A stretch of 64,000 nt of DNA from contig CM032230.1 in the NCBI GenBank assembly GCA_019009955.1, forward strand, positions 105,322,001-105,386,000. The letters are read 5' to 3'. Source of the stretch: Riptortus pedestris (taxonomy: Eukaryota; Arthropoda; Insecta; Hemiptera; Alydidae). The notes beneath the pieces were generated by a model. The model was not told where the DNA came from. It saw nothing but the letters and a program-made list of their open reading frames with translations, and did not search any database. Both the position numbers and the translations under genes were made by a program. This document shows positions 12,127-23,722 of the stretch, one piece after another (the stretch's first letter is position 1; every line of letters starts with the position of its first letter).

Positions 12127-15100
12127 CAATTACAAACTACGTCTACAATTATTTTTCTACTAATTTATAGTAGTAAAATATTATTTTATATTAGATATTG
12201 CTATAGCAATTTAGAAATTTCTGCAATAATATGTATATATTTATTACAAAATATTCTCTGAATAACAGAACATTTTGTATTAATTACAACAGCTGGATGT
12301 AATAATGATTCTTTGTTGAAACCCTGTAGTACTATTTACGATTATTATTATTATTTATTAACGTCCACTTTTTGCAACTCAGGCTAATTGGGACGGGTTA
12401 TCTACAGGTTACCACCCTTTCCTAGCCAGGGTGGGAGTTTAGGATGTATTTACGATTAGTATTGTAGGTTTTAGAGTTTTCATCATTCACTGTGGCCAGT
12501 CATTCGAAGTTAAACTTTGTAATTCATACCATATGCAATGAATTTTTTTAAATCCAATTTTTGTTCCTATATGGAAAATGTACGGCTTATATATATTTAC
12601 TCATTGGTACTAATTTGCTTAATTTCTATATTTTTTAAAAATGAATGTTGTACGTGAGAATCTAGACAAAGAGTGATTTATATATTTAAATGTGTAGCAT
12701 TTAAATGAAATTTCCAAGGATCCATTTTATCAAAAACATATAACAAATTATTATCAAAATAATTATAAAAGAAACTTTTGGGCAACATTATGCTAAATAC
12801 TTGAGAGGTGAAAAAAATATTAATAAATCTATGTTCATTCCAATTTACTTGCTTGTTGAAAACAATTCACCTAATGGGATTAAAAATTCCATCAGTAATG
12901 GTCTCCGTAAACTAAACAGATTTCTCAGGTATAATTACCCAACTAATAATCTAAGGGTCTGGAACATGACACCCTGATGACCTCAACTCACTATCTTCTT
13001 TCTATATCACCAGTTATAAACACCCTAATTAAAATGGAATAGAAATATCAAATCGATATGAGATGCTTTGGTGACTTGTAAATTCATAGTGAAAACACAA
13101 TTTCACACGAGTAGAAGTGTGGGCTTAGTGGGGCCTTATTACTAAAAATACAAATATCTTGGATAATGTTTGGGATCCAGTATAAATAGACTGAAAATTA
13201 AATTTGCAAAATAAGGCAGATTACTGTACGGATACTTCTAATTATTTATCCATAGGTCTTAGTTATATATTTATATTCAATTTTATATGCTTTTTATATA
13301 TGATATATTTATATATATTCTTTGAGGAAAATCTGCTAAAAGGTCTGAGGTACGAAAGTAAAGTTAATAATCATCGTTGAGCAGAATTTGAAGTGTTGTG
13401 TGCTTGAGGGTTTGATCAAGACAAACCTCAAAGGAGATGGAGTGTGAAAAAGTAAAACTACGACTAGAACTTACTCTGATGTTTTAATTCTGATCCTACC
13501 ATAAATATTTAAAAATAATAGTAACTAACAAATCTCGAATTTGCTGTGACAACGATAATTTTGGCTGAGCCAGAATTGCAGTTTGTTTCAGTTAAGTTGT
13601 TCATGTTGAAGCCCACTAAATTAAAAAAAAATTTACTCGCGTTTATGTAACAGTTAACCGCTTCAGGGAAATCAGCTATTGAGGTCGTACTCATGACGCG
13701 ATTTTCGAAATTTTTCTTCAAATGTCCATCGATCCTACCCAGGAGATGACGAAAATGAGGTCTGTTCAAAACTGTATATATATTTGTCTGTTACCGCTCT
13801 AGCAGTCGCAATTTTTGTCTTATCGTTACCAAACTTGACATATAATCGTTTTATACAAAAAGACAGATCAAGTTCTTTAACGGCTGAAATAGGACCAGGG
13901 GGAGAATTTCGAAAATTCTTAATATCTCCGTTATTATGTGTCGGATCGAAAAAGTGCATAGATCCATTCTTTTTGAAAATTTATTGTTCTATACTTGTAT
14001 ATGTTCTGTTGTTATGTACATGTTTTCACTATCTTGATTATTAACTGAGATATTTGCATTTTTTAGTTTTCGGTCTTCAGTAAACCCCCACTCCTACTCA
14101 TCTAATATTAACAATATTCTATTATGTTATGAAGCACACTATTTGAAGCTTAAATACTAAATATTGTTTTCATTGAACTTTTAATTTTTGAGATAAATGC
14201 AAAAACGTTACGCACGTGGGAAATCTGCTTAGTTAACGCAGCCCCCGCGTGACGGACTTTTCAATCATTTATTTCGATTTTGAATTCCACTCGACCTGTA
14301 GTGGCCGTGTTTGGTTGGACCTCTATGTAATTAGAATTGTTATTTACATTGAAAGCTAATTGTTCAACGAACAAAATAATTAATTTCCATTTCAACTCTT
14401 GGAAATCACTTATTTAAATTTAACTAAATTAGTAACACTAAAAAGGCGAAATAACAAATATTTAATATTACTTACATATTTTCACTCCATGGAGCGCAAC
14501 AGGCTCTCTTATTCTTGCAGCAGCTCATGAAAACCGGACAGCATTTACTCTGCGGACAGCACCTCTCCAAAGGGTCACAGCCAATAATTAGCATCCCACA
14601 CCGTTCTATGTCTGACACAAAATTTAATTGACACATAAATTTTATCTTAATCAGTGCCAGAATGTGACATACGCTGAAATTTGTACTCATATAAATAAGT
14701 TGTACTCATTTATAGACAGAATTTACGTAATTCTTAATCTTATATATAAAAATGAATGTTTGTTTGTATGTCCTTTATAGAATTGTAAACAGCTGAACCG
14801 AATTTTATGAATTTGGTATGTATATTACTACTAGAACAGGTTAGGTTTCTGGCTGTATTAATAGTCTCTGAGACGAACAGGAATGGGGGTTATAAGGGAG
14901 GCCTGAAATCAAAAATAGCGATATTTCGTCTCTTATTGGCTTTTCGGCAAATATGCACATAACAAAAGTTGTCTATTTTGTTATTTAGAGTAATTTTTGT
15001 AATATAAGCTTTTGTTATATACCGAGGTATAAATGAGCTATACGCTAAAAAAAAATAGTGGGGCCAACAATTTTATATGGCACAAATGGCTTTATATGGT

Positions 15101-16667
15101 AATATGGACCAAATTAAACAGAACTCCGTTTGTGATTTGGCATTAACACCTCCCTGATTATAAGATATATTAAAATTTCGAGGTACTGACAGGAGTGGGG
15201 GTTGTAGGGAAGGTCTGATTTAAAAATAGCGGTATTTCGTTTCCTATTGTTTTTTCGGCAATTATGCACATAACAAAATTTGTTTATTTTGTTATTTAAA
15301 GTAACTTTTGATATACGGACTTTTTCCATATAACGAAGTATAGAAGAGGTAAAAAAGAAGAACTATAGAACAATGTTATAGGACACGAAAGACTAAATCG
15401 AAATCAACTAAACTCCGTATTTTTGACTATAAACTATATTCACATTTTTAGGAACGATCAGTAGTGGGGGTTGTTAGAGAGGTATGAAATGAAAAATTGT
15501 CATATTTCCTTTCCAATTGTTTTTTTGGCGAACGTGCACGTAACAAAAGATGTTTAATTTGATATTTAGGGTAACTTTTATTATATACATCTTTATCGTA
15601 TTTTAGTTGGGGGCGTAGGTACGCGTGCAGGGTACAGCTAGTCATATATGAAACCTGAAGTCAAACAACATATTTTAGTGAGTTAAAATTTATTAATTAA
15701 CTATCTGAATAAGTTATATATCATTTTTTTGCATGACCTGCAACTTGCATCTTAGATTATTATTTTAAATTAGGTGGAAGCTAGTAACTAATTACAGCAA
15801 GGTGGAGATGTATTTGAAAAAGAAATTAAATATATTTTCCTTTTCGAAATTTTAGTATTCCAGTCAGCCGCATGGCACAATGGTAGCACACAGATCCGTT
15901 GAAAACAATCAACAGGCTTGGAATAAAGTATTTAATGACATTTTGTTTTATTGTAAAACTATGATTACTAAAGATTTACGTCTCACATGGTAAACCTAGA
16001 GTGGTGAGTTCGATTCCCGCCTGGACAAAGAAAATTATTTAGTGACGAAATTCATTAAATAACATCCTAAGTCCCACCCTGGCTAGAAAAGGGTGGTAAC
16101 CTGTAGATAACCCGTCCCGATTAGCCTGAGTTGCAAAAAGTGGACGTTAATAAATAATAATAATAACAAAGATTTACTGAAAATTTAAAAATGCAAAAAC
16201 ATCTGTTAACATTTATTTTATTATTATTTATTAACGTCCACTTTTTGCAACTTAGACTAACTGGGACGGGTTATCTACAGGTTACCACCCTTTTCTAGCC
16301 AGTTGTGGGGTTTTAGGATGTTGTTTAATGAATTTTGTGACTAAATAATTTCCTTTGCTCAGGCTAGAATCGAACTTACCACTCTAAGTTTGCCATATGA
16401 TGTTAACATTTAAGATTGAGTAAAAGTGTATGCGAAATCATTTATAGAAAATAAAATTAGCCACATTATTAAACATACATAATTTTTTGACCCGACTCTG
16501 GTAAGTAGAAGATATTTTGATTTTCGCTCCCTCTAACCCACCCTCCCTCCATCGGTCCGATTTCAGCCGTAAAAGATCTTAATCTTTAGTTAACCATGAA
16601 ATATATATAACAAGTTTGATAATGATTAAACTAACATTACGGCAGTTAGAGTGGTAAAAGGCCAGTA

Positions 16668-16722
<55 letters not shown>

Positions 16723-17436
16723 TTGTGAATGGACCTCAAATTGTCATCTCCTTGGTTGGATCAATGGACATTTGAGGAAATGTATCGAAAATAGCTTAAT
16801 GAGTCCCCTCACTCGTTTACAATTAAAAATTTGAACGTAATATGAATTTAATTAATTACAAAAAAATGTATAATAAAATAAATGATAATTGTTTTTGCTA
16901 TATATGCTTGTGGGCTGAAGTGACTGCCGAAACGGGCGTTCCCACTAAAAGGGTTCAGCAAATTATTTGGTATATATACATGTATATATACACTTTTGAG
17001 AAACGAAAGACATATTTTAAAGCAGACAGTGACATTAACAAAGCGAAGCATTGGCCTGTTAATGAATGAGTTTTATTTAATGAATACAGTAAAGCTCTTC
17101 TAACGTTCGCTGAGAACGTTTATAAAACCACTGGAACTCGCTATGGACGGTTTTATATGTATATATGTGATTTCCTTCCTTCGTTTTGATTCGTACTTTT
17201 TTTCAATTATTATTTACAGCATTAATAGTATAAACTTTTTTTTTTATTATTTAAAAAATATATTCCTTTTATTATTTATTTTTTAAAATGTTGAGTTTTG
17301 TATTTCTTTTAGCAGACTTCCCTTAAGGGAATTCAGCTGTTGAGGTTGTACTCATGGCGTGATTTTCGAACTTTCTCTTCAAATGTCCATCGATCCTACC
17401 CAGGAGATGACGAAACTGAGGTTCCTTTCAAAACTG

Positions 17437-17486
<50 letters not shown>

Positions 17487-18575
17487 CTATCTATCTACCT
17501 ACATATTTGTCTGTTCTAGCAGTCGGAATTTTTGTCTTATCGTTACCAAACGTGATATATAATCGTTTTATACGAAAAGAAAGATCAAGTTCGTTAATAG
17601 CTGAAATCGAACTAGGGGGGGGGGGGGGTTAGAGGAGAAGAATTTCGAATATTCTTAATAAATCCGTTATTATGCTTCGGATCGAAAAATTGTATAGAAT
17701 CAATCTTATTGCAAATGTAATGTACATGTTTTAACTATCTTGATTATGTACTGAGATATTTGCATTTTTTAGTTTTTTGTCTTCAGTAAAGCCCCACTCC
17801 TACTCATCTCATATTTTCAATATTTTATTATGTTATGAAGAACTTCATTAGAAGCTTAAATACCAAATATTTTTCTCATTGAACTTTTAAGTTTTAGAGA
17901 GATAAATGCAAATATGTGGCGCACGTGGGAAATCTGCTTAGTTAATGGAGCCCCCGCTTGACGGACTTATTTAATTTAGAGAACCTAGAGCATATGTTTG
18001 TATTATATCAAAAATTTGAAACAATACGTGGGATTTATTATTATTGTTTCATTTAGAAAATAAATTCCCTCTCTGAAGGATTACTTTAGTGAGGTAAAAA
18101 TAAAATAAATATATATATATTTATTTTGCATCTACTGGGCATTATTTACAAAATAAATTGATATAGTAAACTTGAATGTATTTCATTATTTAATCACTAA
18201 TTAAAATCATATTATAATATGAAGTTTTACATGTTAATTTCTGTTAGGATCTGAAGTGCTATCCATAGCTGATATGCAATGGTAATTAAGCAATGTTTTC
18301 AGAAATCTTTCAGAAAACTAATTCTTGGAATTATAAGTACTGTGCACTGATTTATTTATAATATTTGATTAACCTTTCAATCTGTAACTGTATCGTGAGC
18401 ATATCTCAAAGTACTACTCCATCACTATATTAGCCATTTAATTTAATACATTTGCAATTTTAATTTCCACAAGTACTAACTAAAAGATAGTAGCTCATAT
18501 TCACTTACCACTGAAATTAGACTCAGAAACAGCTGTGCAAATGAAAACAGTAATTGCAATAACTATTATGAACAT
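11742..18575 (-). CDS. Gene B: secreted 10-cysteine granulin-like protein with basic tail
   Basis: Minus strand, three exons: 18575-18509, 14611-14476 and 11820-11742. Exon 1 encodes a signal peptide (MFIIVIAITVFICTAVSES) and ends in phase 1 before GTAAGT. Exon 2 follows TTTTGTGTCAG and carries C-x6-C-x5-CC-x4-CCP-x4-CC-x5-CC. It ends in phase 2 before GTAAGT; unspliced, it would stop four bases later at TAA (14472-14474). Exon 3 follows CATTTTCAG. It begins IWIPGKN and is rich in Lys/Arg (KPLPRLKTLAKKSLK), ending at TAA 11742-11744. The predicted tail is strongly cationic, unlike E-G, which would suit membrane or polyanion binding (inference). The two introns (3.9 and 2.7 kb) are filled with HINE-like copies, SINEs and a longer repeat. 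A TATAAG lies at 18666-18661. Confidence 0.78.
12041..12122. repeat. (TA)n(TG)n microsatellite
   Basis: About 35 bases of TA followed by about 47 bases of TG, inside intron 2 of gene B. The 76-codon ORF across it is an artefact of the repeat. Confidence 0.95.
12341..12451 (-). repeat. tRNA-derived SINE, 3' fragment
   Basis: (ATT)n tail, then TTATTAACGTCCACTTTTTG, CAACTCAGGCTAATTGGGAC and GGGTTATCTACAGGTTACCA, as in the longer copies at 16203-16400. The tRNA-like head is absent. Confidence 0.75.
13664..14257 (-). mobile_element. HINE-like element in intron 2 of gene B
   Basis: Complete in minus orientation: AGGGAAATCAGCTATTGAGG at the 3' end, ATCGATCCTACCCAGGAGAT, GTTCAAAACTGTATATATAT, the CCGCTCTAGCAG segment, AGTAAACCCCCACTCC, and the 5' end GCCCCCGCGTGACGGAC. 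Its TA tract is only a few units long, so the long tracts elsewhere are likely expansions of this short stretch. Confidence 0.88.
14738..15643 (-). repeat. Interspersed repeat with ~300-bp internal units
   Basis: Reverse complement of the repeat at 44247-45214. It starts, read on plus, with a short TA run, AAAATGAATGTTTGTTTGTA and an AACAGCTGAACCGAATTTTA block, and ends at GTACAGCTAGT. Between them a ~300-bp unit recurs about three times, marked by GAGTGGGGGTTGTAGGG-type sequence, GGCAAATATGCACATAACAA and TATTTTGTTATTTA. The end motif ATTCGGTTCAGC..GTTTAC resembles tails of common arthropod interspersed repeats; the class is not established. Confidence 0.6.
15869..16165 (+). repeat. tRNA-derived SINE
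   Basis: An A-box-like CATGGCACAATGGTAGCAC at 15871-15890 and a B box (GTTCGATTCCCG) at about 16009, then the body ATTTAGTGACGAAATTCATT, CCCACCCTGGCTAGAAAAGG, and a TTAATAAATAATAATAATAA tail. The sequence between the two boxes is longer than in the other copies, so this may be two tRNA-like pieces fused. Confidence 0.7.
16203..16400 (-). repeat. tRNA-derived SINE, inverted neighbour of the previous copy
   Basis: Minus-orientation copy: ATTATTATTTATTAACGTCC, TTAGACTAACTGGGACGGGT, CTAGAATCGAACTTACCACT (B box on minus). It lies about 40 bases from the plus-oriented copy, so transcripts of intron 1 of gene B could form a long duplex here. Confidence 0.75.
16670..16722. repeat. TA microsatellite within a decayed HINE-like copy
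   Basis: About 50 bases of TA. Before it lies the CCCACCCTCCCTCCATCGGTCC block with GATAATGATTAAA; after it TGTCATCTCCTTGGTTGGAT and CAATGGACATTTGAGGAAA. Together about 16480-16800 is a degenerate HINE-like element in plus orientation. Confidence 0.7.
17311..17966 (-). mobile_element. HINE-like element in intron 1 of gene B
   Basis: Complete, minus orientation: AGCAGACTTCCCTTAAGGGA hairpin at its 3' end, ATCGATCCTACCCAGGAGAT, TA tract at about 17441-17484, G-run at 17617-17628, AAGCCCCACTCCTACTC, and the 5' end GCCCCCGCTTGACGGAC. The TA tract is long here, unlike the copy at 13664-14257. Confidence 0.88.
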
Positions 18576-18999
18576 TGCTTGCGAAATTGTAGCAAAGAAA
18601 TTGATGAGTGTTATTTCACTATTTCTTACAAAAGGCCGTCTAGTCAAATCATGATTTTATCTTATACTCCAATGTGCTATATATGGAGGAAAAAAATAGA
18701 TTAATTAAGCCGTATAATGTAATCTGTCATTTGGATATCTTAGGGCAATCAGAGAGAATTACTTGTCGTTATAAACATCAGTTCTGATAAATGATGTTTA
18801 TAAATTTATATATATTAGATGTATATGTTAGTGAGATATATGTATATATAAGTATTTATTTATTTCCTTCTAGAAGTAACCTTACGAGAATGTAGTTTAT
18901 CGTCTACATGTACAATACCTTTACACAAAATGTAATTTATAATTCAATAAAAGAATTTAAAACTTGTTGAAATAATTACAATATTTTCAACAACTATTT

Positions 19000-19310
19000 G
19001 AAAATAAAATGTGCATCATTTTTCAATAAAATGTACCTTTTCTGAAATAATGATTTGTGCATTTTACGGCTAAAGGATGAGTCAAATAGAAAACTCGTTT
19101 TAAAATTTGATTTAGTACAAGAAACCTTTCCGTCATTAAAAGTATGTTATTACATTCCAAAATTATGGTCACTTTAGAAGTACTGAAGAAGGGAACGAGG
19201 TTGAATATGTACTGAAAAGATTCTTCTGGAGTCACAATTTTGGCACAACGAGTCTCAGCCATTTAGTACTTTCAATTGGCGATTTTAAGGGGGTGGCAAG
19301 GGGATTTGGG
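19000..19310 (-). repeat. Unclassified interspersed repeat (also at 5740-6080)
   Basis: On the minus strand GCCACCCCCTTAAAATCG, GGCTGAGACTCGTTGTGCC, GAAGAATCTTTTCAGT and CGTAAAATGCACAAATCA align with 5740-6080. A 79-codon ORF spans it, but its reading frame is not kept in the other copy, so coding is unlikely. Confidence 0.6.
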
Positions 19311-19828
19311 TTACCCTATATATATATATATATATATTCTTGTTCCGGGTCTATAATTTGAATTTGGCGCGGTTTTTCAGCATAGGAATCAGTGGACCAC
19401 CTCTCTTTTAGCAGATCTCAGCCAGCTGTCCATGCCACTGCTAGCTGATATAAGGTAATTATGATTCCTTGCACCCAGGGAAGGAGTACATGTGTTCCTT
19501 TGTATTGCAGATACCTTCTCTACTTCTTTGTGGGAAGCCGTTATGAACATTATTAAAAAGGATAGTTAGCCACTTGTTGCTCTAAATCAGAAAATTGGGG
19601 TTCGTCTGACGTAATGCTCACAGTTACTACACCTTTGGGTACTCAAAACTTTATCTTAATCTTGTATGATGCAAATTCAGTAACATGACATGAGATTCTA
19701 GATCCAGATATCGAGTTTACTTCTAGACATTTGGAGGTTCTTATCAACGATAAGGTAATGCAAGGATTTAGGCTTCGCTTATAAGTAAAATCGTTTGTCG
19801 CGTGCGAAACATAACAAAGATATCAATC

Positions 19829-20202
19829 ATGCGTTCATATATATTTGTATGCGCCACATTAGCTATCTTATGTATAGAACACGTTGAACCTAAATTCCAA
19901 ATAAGTAAGTGCTAAATTTTTATTAAACGCATTCTATTCAGTTCTTGGAAAACTAAAAAAATATTAGGGCCCTCTTGATTTTGACTAAAACAGTCACACG
20001 TTTTGTAGTTTTCTCTTTTTACATTTCATTATGTGTTATCATATTGACACGAACTGTTTCAGTTGATCGATGTAGTGTTCTGAATTATTGTGGATCCGGT
20101 AATCATTGCTGTATTGATACGAAGACTTGCTGTCCAAATAACTCCAGGTGCTGTCCGAAATACAAATGCTGCGTCATACCAAGTATTCCAAACACAAAAT
20201 GA
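19829..20202 (+). CDS. Gene C: secreted 10-cysteine granulin-like protein, two exons
   Basis: Exon 1 19829-19904 encodes a signal peptide (MRSYIFVCATLAILC) and has the same length (76 bases) and phase as exon 1 of A and D. The donor is GTAAGT. A short intron of 158 bases ends in ACTGTTTCAG. Exon 2 20063-20202 has C-x5-C-x5-CC-x5-CCP-x4-CC-x4-CC and reads on to TGA at 20200-20202. There is no separate tail exon: the tail (VIPSIPNTK) is encoded without a break, and it keeps the Ile-Pro that begins the separate tail exon in A, B and D. AATAAA lies near 20480. A weak TATA-like TTATAAG lies at 19789-19795. With its tiny intron it is the most compact gene of the cluster. Confidence 0.82.
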
Positions 20203-21226
20203 CAGTCGAAGACGAGGAACTAAATTGATTCTACTTTAATGCATTGAAATATAATGTGAAACAGCATATTTATAGTGTACATAGAATATTCTCTCGTCAA
20301 CAGATATGAGAAAAAAAATGTTTTTCTTGTTGTAATATATATTCTTTCTACCAATATATGTCATATAATGCTCATAGTGTATACTAATATTTTTATTATT
20401 TTATTTAATATTATACAAGTATACACATTTGTAAAACTGTGTGTCCATTTAAATGCATTTGAAACAGACAATTTTGCTGACAATAAAAGGCAATGTCAAT
20501 AAAAAAATAATTACTCGAAAGTGAAAATAATGCCTTCTGCACTGTGGTACTGCTGAGAATTCTTGTCTACTAGGAAAAAATTATCAATTATTAATTTCTG
20601 AATTTATTTATTTAGGTGTCTCGCAGTTCGAGAGAATCACACTGTTTCTTGTCGTTATAAAAATAAAATAGTTGGTAAAGCCGTCATAATTTAAACAATA
20701 TGTTAAAATGTCTACTGAAATAGTAAAAAAAATATCACTATTTCGTTTTAAGTGGAGTATAATAGGAGCAGAAAGCTAGTACATTAAATCTTCAGTTCAG
20801 TATTTTAGTGTACTGTTAAATTTGATTCAAAATATGTTTCTCTTGGAGACATTATTATCACAATGCGTGTTGTCAAGAGGTTGGTCGGTAAGTCCTTGTA
20901 TTAGTTATTAGTCTGCAGTTTGTAAGTAAGTGTTAGATAGTTAGTTGTGTACACAGTGTACATAATGGTGAATTAATTTAAGTTTTGATTTGTTCCTGTG
21001 TTTTCTGTAAATGGTGAAGTCATGAGCAAGAACTACAATACTTCTCTTCGAGCGTTCTGATCACCTGGCAGCCATTCAGGAATAGTGCCTTTTATTTCAC
21101 ATAGTTTTGTGTGTTTCTGATGCCATTCCGATTCCCATTTAAGTTGACCTCTTTTTGAATATGTTCGTATTTCAAACAATTACCCTTTTATAAGCTCTGT
21201 ATTTCTGATTAAGTATTTCGGGGTAA
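20203..21226. other. Intergenic, no gene recognised
   Basis: Holds the presumed 3' UTR of gene C. A segment at about 20878-20930 (GGTCGGTAAGTCCTTGTA, then TCTGCAGT) resembles 60258-60300. Both lie within about 350 bases of a minisatellite. Confidence 0.45.
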
Positions 21227-21845
21227 TCTAAGCCTTGCCGAATTCATTGATGAATTGGGATTTGGCCTTGAATTTTTGGTCATTCTATCTCTGACTAGTT
21301 AAGTAAGCCTTGCCGAATTCATTCATAAATTGGGGTTTGGCATTGAATTCTTGGCCATTCTATCTCTGACTAGTAAAGTAAGCCTTGCCGAATTCATTCA
21401 TAAATTGGGATTTGGTATTGAATTCGTGGCCATTCTATCTCTGACTAGTAAACTAAGCCTTGACAAATTCATTCATAAATTAGGGTTTGGCATTGAATTC
21501 TTGGCCATTCTATCTCTGACTAGTAAAGTAAGCCTTGCCGAATTCATTCATAAATTGGGATTTGGCATTGAATTCGTGGCCATTCTATCTCTGACTAATA
21601 AAGTAAGCCTTGCCAAATTCATTAATAAATTAGGGTTTGGCATTGAGTTCTTGGCCATTCTATCTCTGACTGGAAAAGTAAGCCTTCCCAAATTCATTCA
21701 TAAATTAGGGTTTGGCATTGAGTTCTCGATCATTCTATCTCTGACTAGTAAAGTACGCCTTGCCAAATTCATTCATAAATTGGGGTTTGGCATCGAATTC
21801 TTGGCCATTCTATCTCTGACTAGTGAAGTAATTTTAAGTGGCTTT
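21227..21845 (+). repeat. 75-bp minisatellite, about 8 copies, open in one frame
   Basis: Unit of 75 bases (AGTAAGCCTTGCCGAATTCA marks each start). As 75 is a multiple of three, the array stays open for 182 codons (21330-21878) and would encode 25-residue repeats with a GFGIEF..ILSLTSKVSLAEFIHKL pattern. There is no signal peptide, promoter or convincing start codon. Copies differ by point changes only. I treat it as a satellite, with coding possible but unsupported. Confidence 0.85.
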
Positions 21846-22098
21846 AATAATCCTTCTAAACTCATTAAGGTAAAATGAATGAATCAATGAATGTTTTACT
21901 TCGTACTGGCGATGTTACAGAAATAATCCAATAAATGGAGATTAAACACATTATCTGCCAGGAAACATTTTGTGTTTTGCAATTGATTTGAATGACACAA
22001 TGGGTCACCACTTTATGTGTAAAAATAATAATAAGTATACAAATAGATTCTACATGCATCAGAGGTATAAATGAAAACTACGAATAAAAAATTATACA

Positions 22099-22104
22099 TT
22101 TATT
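22099..22104 (-). terminator. Polyadenylation signal of gene D
   Basis: AATAAA on the minus strand, 114 bases beyond the stop codon of gene D. Confidence 0.5.
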
Positions 22105-22217
22105 ACGAATTATTTAAGATAGAATCACATTTGTAAATATATAACCTATTGCGGGATTGCGTTTGTGAATATTTGACATTACATTTTCATTATTTAAAAT
22201 AACTTTGAAAGAAGCCT

Positions 22218-23722
22218 CTACACTCGCAATTTTGTTCGTCTAATACTTCTGATGGCAGGAATTGATCTGAAAAAATTAATAAATGTATTCGTTACTGTTT
22301 CAAAAATATATGAAAACTTACAGTCATACAAACAAACAACTTAGTCACATTTGTTTTTTTGCATATAATAAAAATTAATGTTATTTAATATAGATTTGGT
22401 CTTTCATATAGGATCTCACAGTTTTATTTCTACTACAAATATCTACTAGCATTATTTGAGTTCTTCATATAAATGGTTATAAATTGTAAAAATAAATGAA
22501 GGGATCATATAAATGTGTACTTCTAGCGTCTCCCTATATATAAATAATTATATGGCTGAATATAAGCATAGTAATATAAGAGATATTTTGAGGCAAAATT
22601 AACTCAATGTCACGAGGTGTAAGTTTACAAAACTATAACTTTTTTGCCCTTTGCACTCGTTGATCCAAAACGAAGAAGGGGGGGATCACTAAACGATTAT
22701 TACAGGAAGACCCATTTACTCATTTGGAGTATACAATGAAACATTGTAACTTTTGAACGGGATAAATCATTAAATAATATTGTCCTTGCATAATCAATAT
22801 CTGAATTTCCATCTGACTGAAAAATATTGAACTAATTATTTTTATGTAGAAATCCAGTCCTATTGTCGGGAAATAATTTTTTTGGGAATCGAAATTTAGT
22901 TGTAGAGGTTAAGGGTCAAAGATAATAGATGTTTTAATCTTTCCTCGACCTCTCTTACCAAAGATTTCATAAAACCTACAAGTATTGTACAAGGAGGTCA
23001 TACTGTTTTAGCTACAGAAGAGGTTTTAAAACAACGAGTTAATTAAGGTTTTAATCAACCTAAAATGCATGTAAATTAAATCAGAACTAAATGTTGCGTT
23101 CTATTATTTAGTTGCGTTTTGTTATTTTAATGCGTTCTGTTATTTAGTTGCGTTTTGTTATTTGTTTGCGTTCTTAGTTTGTATTGTTTATTTTTTTCTT
23201 GTTACTGTTTTCATTTCTGTATTTTGTTTATATACATTGTTTTTTTATGAGCAATATCGCCTCGCTGCGAACGCTCCAAAATAAATAAATAAAATAAATA
23301 TTGCATGATGATAATGATTTAAATATCTCCTAACGACATCATACTTACTTTCCTCCGTTAAAAGAGCAGCACTCTAGGAATGGACAGCAATAAAATCCTT
23401 TGGTCGGGCAGCAAGAAGCAAGGCTGCAGCATCTGTATCCATTGGGGCAATCAGAGAACAGGAAGCAGTTTAACACTATCAAATGATACAAAACAAAAAA
23501 AAATAAGAATCATACATTTAAACCATTTTATTGGTTTTAATAAATAAAAGTTATACACTACAATCCTTCCACTCTCTGCCACTATTTGTCAGTTATGCAC
23601 TTTGGATCTTAATCGTAATTCATGATAATTAATAATAACTGCTTACGTTTTTCCATATGGGTAGTTTCTATGGCGGACGCCATAACGGACATTAGCCCAA
23701 TAAGTAAGAGGCATTTTGACAT
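22218..23722 (-). CDS. Gene D: secreted 10-cysteine granulin-like protein
   Basis: Minus strand, exons 23722-23647, 23475-23349 and 22266-22218. Exon 1 encodes MSKCLLLIGLMSVMASA, a clear signal peptide, and ends in phase 1 at C|GTAAGC. Exon 2 follows a T-rich tract and TTTGATAG and carries C-x5-C-x5-CC-x4-CCP-x5-CC-x4-CC. It ends in phase 2 before GTAAGT. Exon 3 follows TTTTTTCAG and gives KSIPAIRSIRRTKLRV, a basic tail with the IP motif, ending in TAG at 22218-22220. An overlapping ATG five bases into exon 1 would give a non-hydrophobic N-terminus, so the upstream ATG was chosen. Introns are small (171 and 1082 bases) and carry no HINE-like copy. The function is unknown. Confidence 0.82.

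Noticed and set aside
12031..12261. ORFs reading YIYIYI or VCVCVC (here and at 2032, 17359, 23921, 24189, 33517, 37326, 50883, 52612, 54700)
   Set aside because: They are translations of TA and TG microsatellites, without start context or conserved sequence.
13509..14044. ORFs on both strands reading through ATCGATCCTACCCAGGAG sequence (also 63501-63746, 53971-54195)
   Set aside because: They lie inside HINE-like elements and the frames are not kept between copies.
21227..21845. CRISPR-like array
   Set aside because: Units are contiguous 75-bp repeats without unique spacers, and the genome is eukaryotic.
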